Source of the DNA: Paenibacillus radicis (ex Gao et al. 2016)
GTDB lineage: Bacteria > Bacillota > Bacilli > Paenibacillales > Paenibacillaceae
Direction of reading: 5' to 3'
NCBI RefSeq assembly: GCF_014641555.1
Contig: NZ_BMHY01000001.1
Location: 649,620-713,619 of the forward strand
Length of the DNA stretch: 64,000 nt
Shown here: positions 63,924 to 64,000 of the stretch, piece after piece
How the letters are laid out: each line of letters starts with the position of its first letter
Numbering within the stretch: the stretch's first letter is position 1
Notes under the pieces: model-generated
The model's input: only the letters and a program-made list of their open reading frames with translations
What the model was told of the DNA's origin: nothing
Databases searched by the model: none
Made by a program: the position numbers and the translations under genes

Positions 63924-64000
<77 letters not shown>

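Overview
The window is a 64 kb chromosomal segment of a low-to-mid GC Firmicute, most likely Paenibacillus or a close relative in Paenibacillaceae. The evidence is strong AGGAGG-type ribosome binding sites with frequent TTG/GTG starts, a hemEHY operon, YjcZ-type sporulation microproteins, a YtpB-like curcumene synthase, BmrA, RelQ, ComEA/ComEB/ComER, a leucine T-box and a Firmicute-type 6S RNA. I see no rRNA, tRNA, prophage, transposase or cas gene. The GC content and codon use look like core genome throughout, apart from a few repeat-rich intergenic islands.

Layout. 1-6.8 kb: a type IV pilus cluster on the + strand (pilC, cut by the left edge; major prepilin; pilD; pilM, pilN, pilO). It is interrupted at 2985-4331 by a minus-strand minor prepilin and two head-to-head gene fragments, which looks like a rearrangement scar. 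7-10.6 kb: hemEHY. 10.6-13.8 kb: CapA-like protein, a glycerophosphodiesterase and a DUF92 membrane protein. 14.4-17.9 kb: oligoendopeptidase F (minus), two small minus-strand proteins and a methyltransferase. 18.5-22.3 kb: MFS transporter, a 106-aa unknown plus YtpB, and pfkA. 22.4-26 kb: BmrA-like exporter with its own two-component system. 26-31.6 kb: DUF4015 protein, YitT protein, CshA-like helicase, a YjcZ microprotein and a DUF624 membrane protein. 31.65-31.87 kb: 6S RNA with a near-consensus sigma-A promoter. 31.9-36 kb: DUF1499 protein, Tpx, rhomboid, GltC-like LysR, zinc peptidase and a MerR regulator. 36-40.6 kb: Amt with a DUF294 nucleotidyltransferase and a DEDD exonuclease, then a JAMM protein and a TlpA-like thioredoxin. 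40.6-50.6 kb: cimA, dinB, ferredoxin, L,D-transpeptidase, pyrD, relQ, rsmF and rsuA. 50.8-56.5 kb: a second DEAD-box helicase, small conserved proteins, VanZ, lplJ and an ECF sigma/anti-sigma pair. 56.5-63.3 kb: T-box-leuS, comER, comEA, metY and comEB.

The most unusual content is intergenic. Three unlinked spacers (1700-1885, 18108-18293, 63563-63748) each hold four copies of a 22-bp palindrome. Copy starts are always 51, 62 and 51 bp apart, the inter-palindrome sequence is poorly conserved, and orientation is inverted about the centre. A second kind of repeat, three tandem 125-bp units each with two perfect hairpins, lies at 13866-14240. Two hexanucleotide arrays run into the right edge.

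Functionally the window combines a type IV pilus machine and late competence genes (DNA handling and surface motility), heme synthesis, stress and drug sensing, ribosome and RNA maturation, and nitrogen uptake under a probable TnrA/GlnR box. All functional statements rest on motif recognition by eye; no database search was run.
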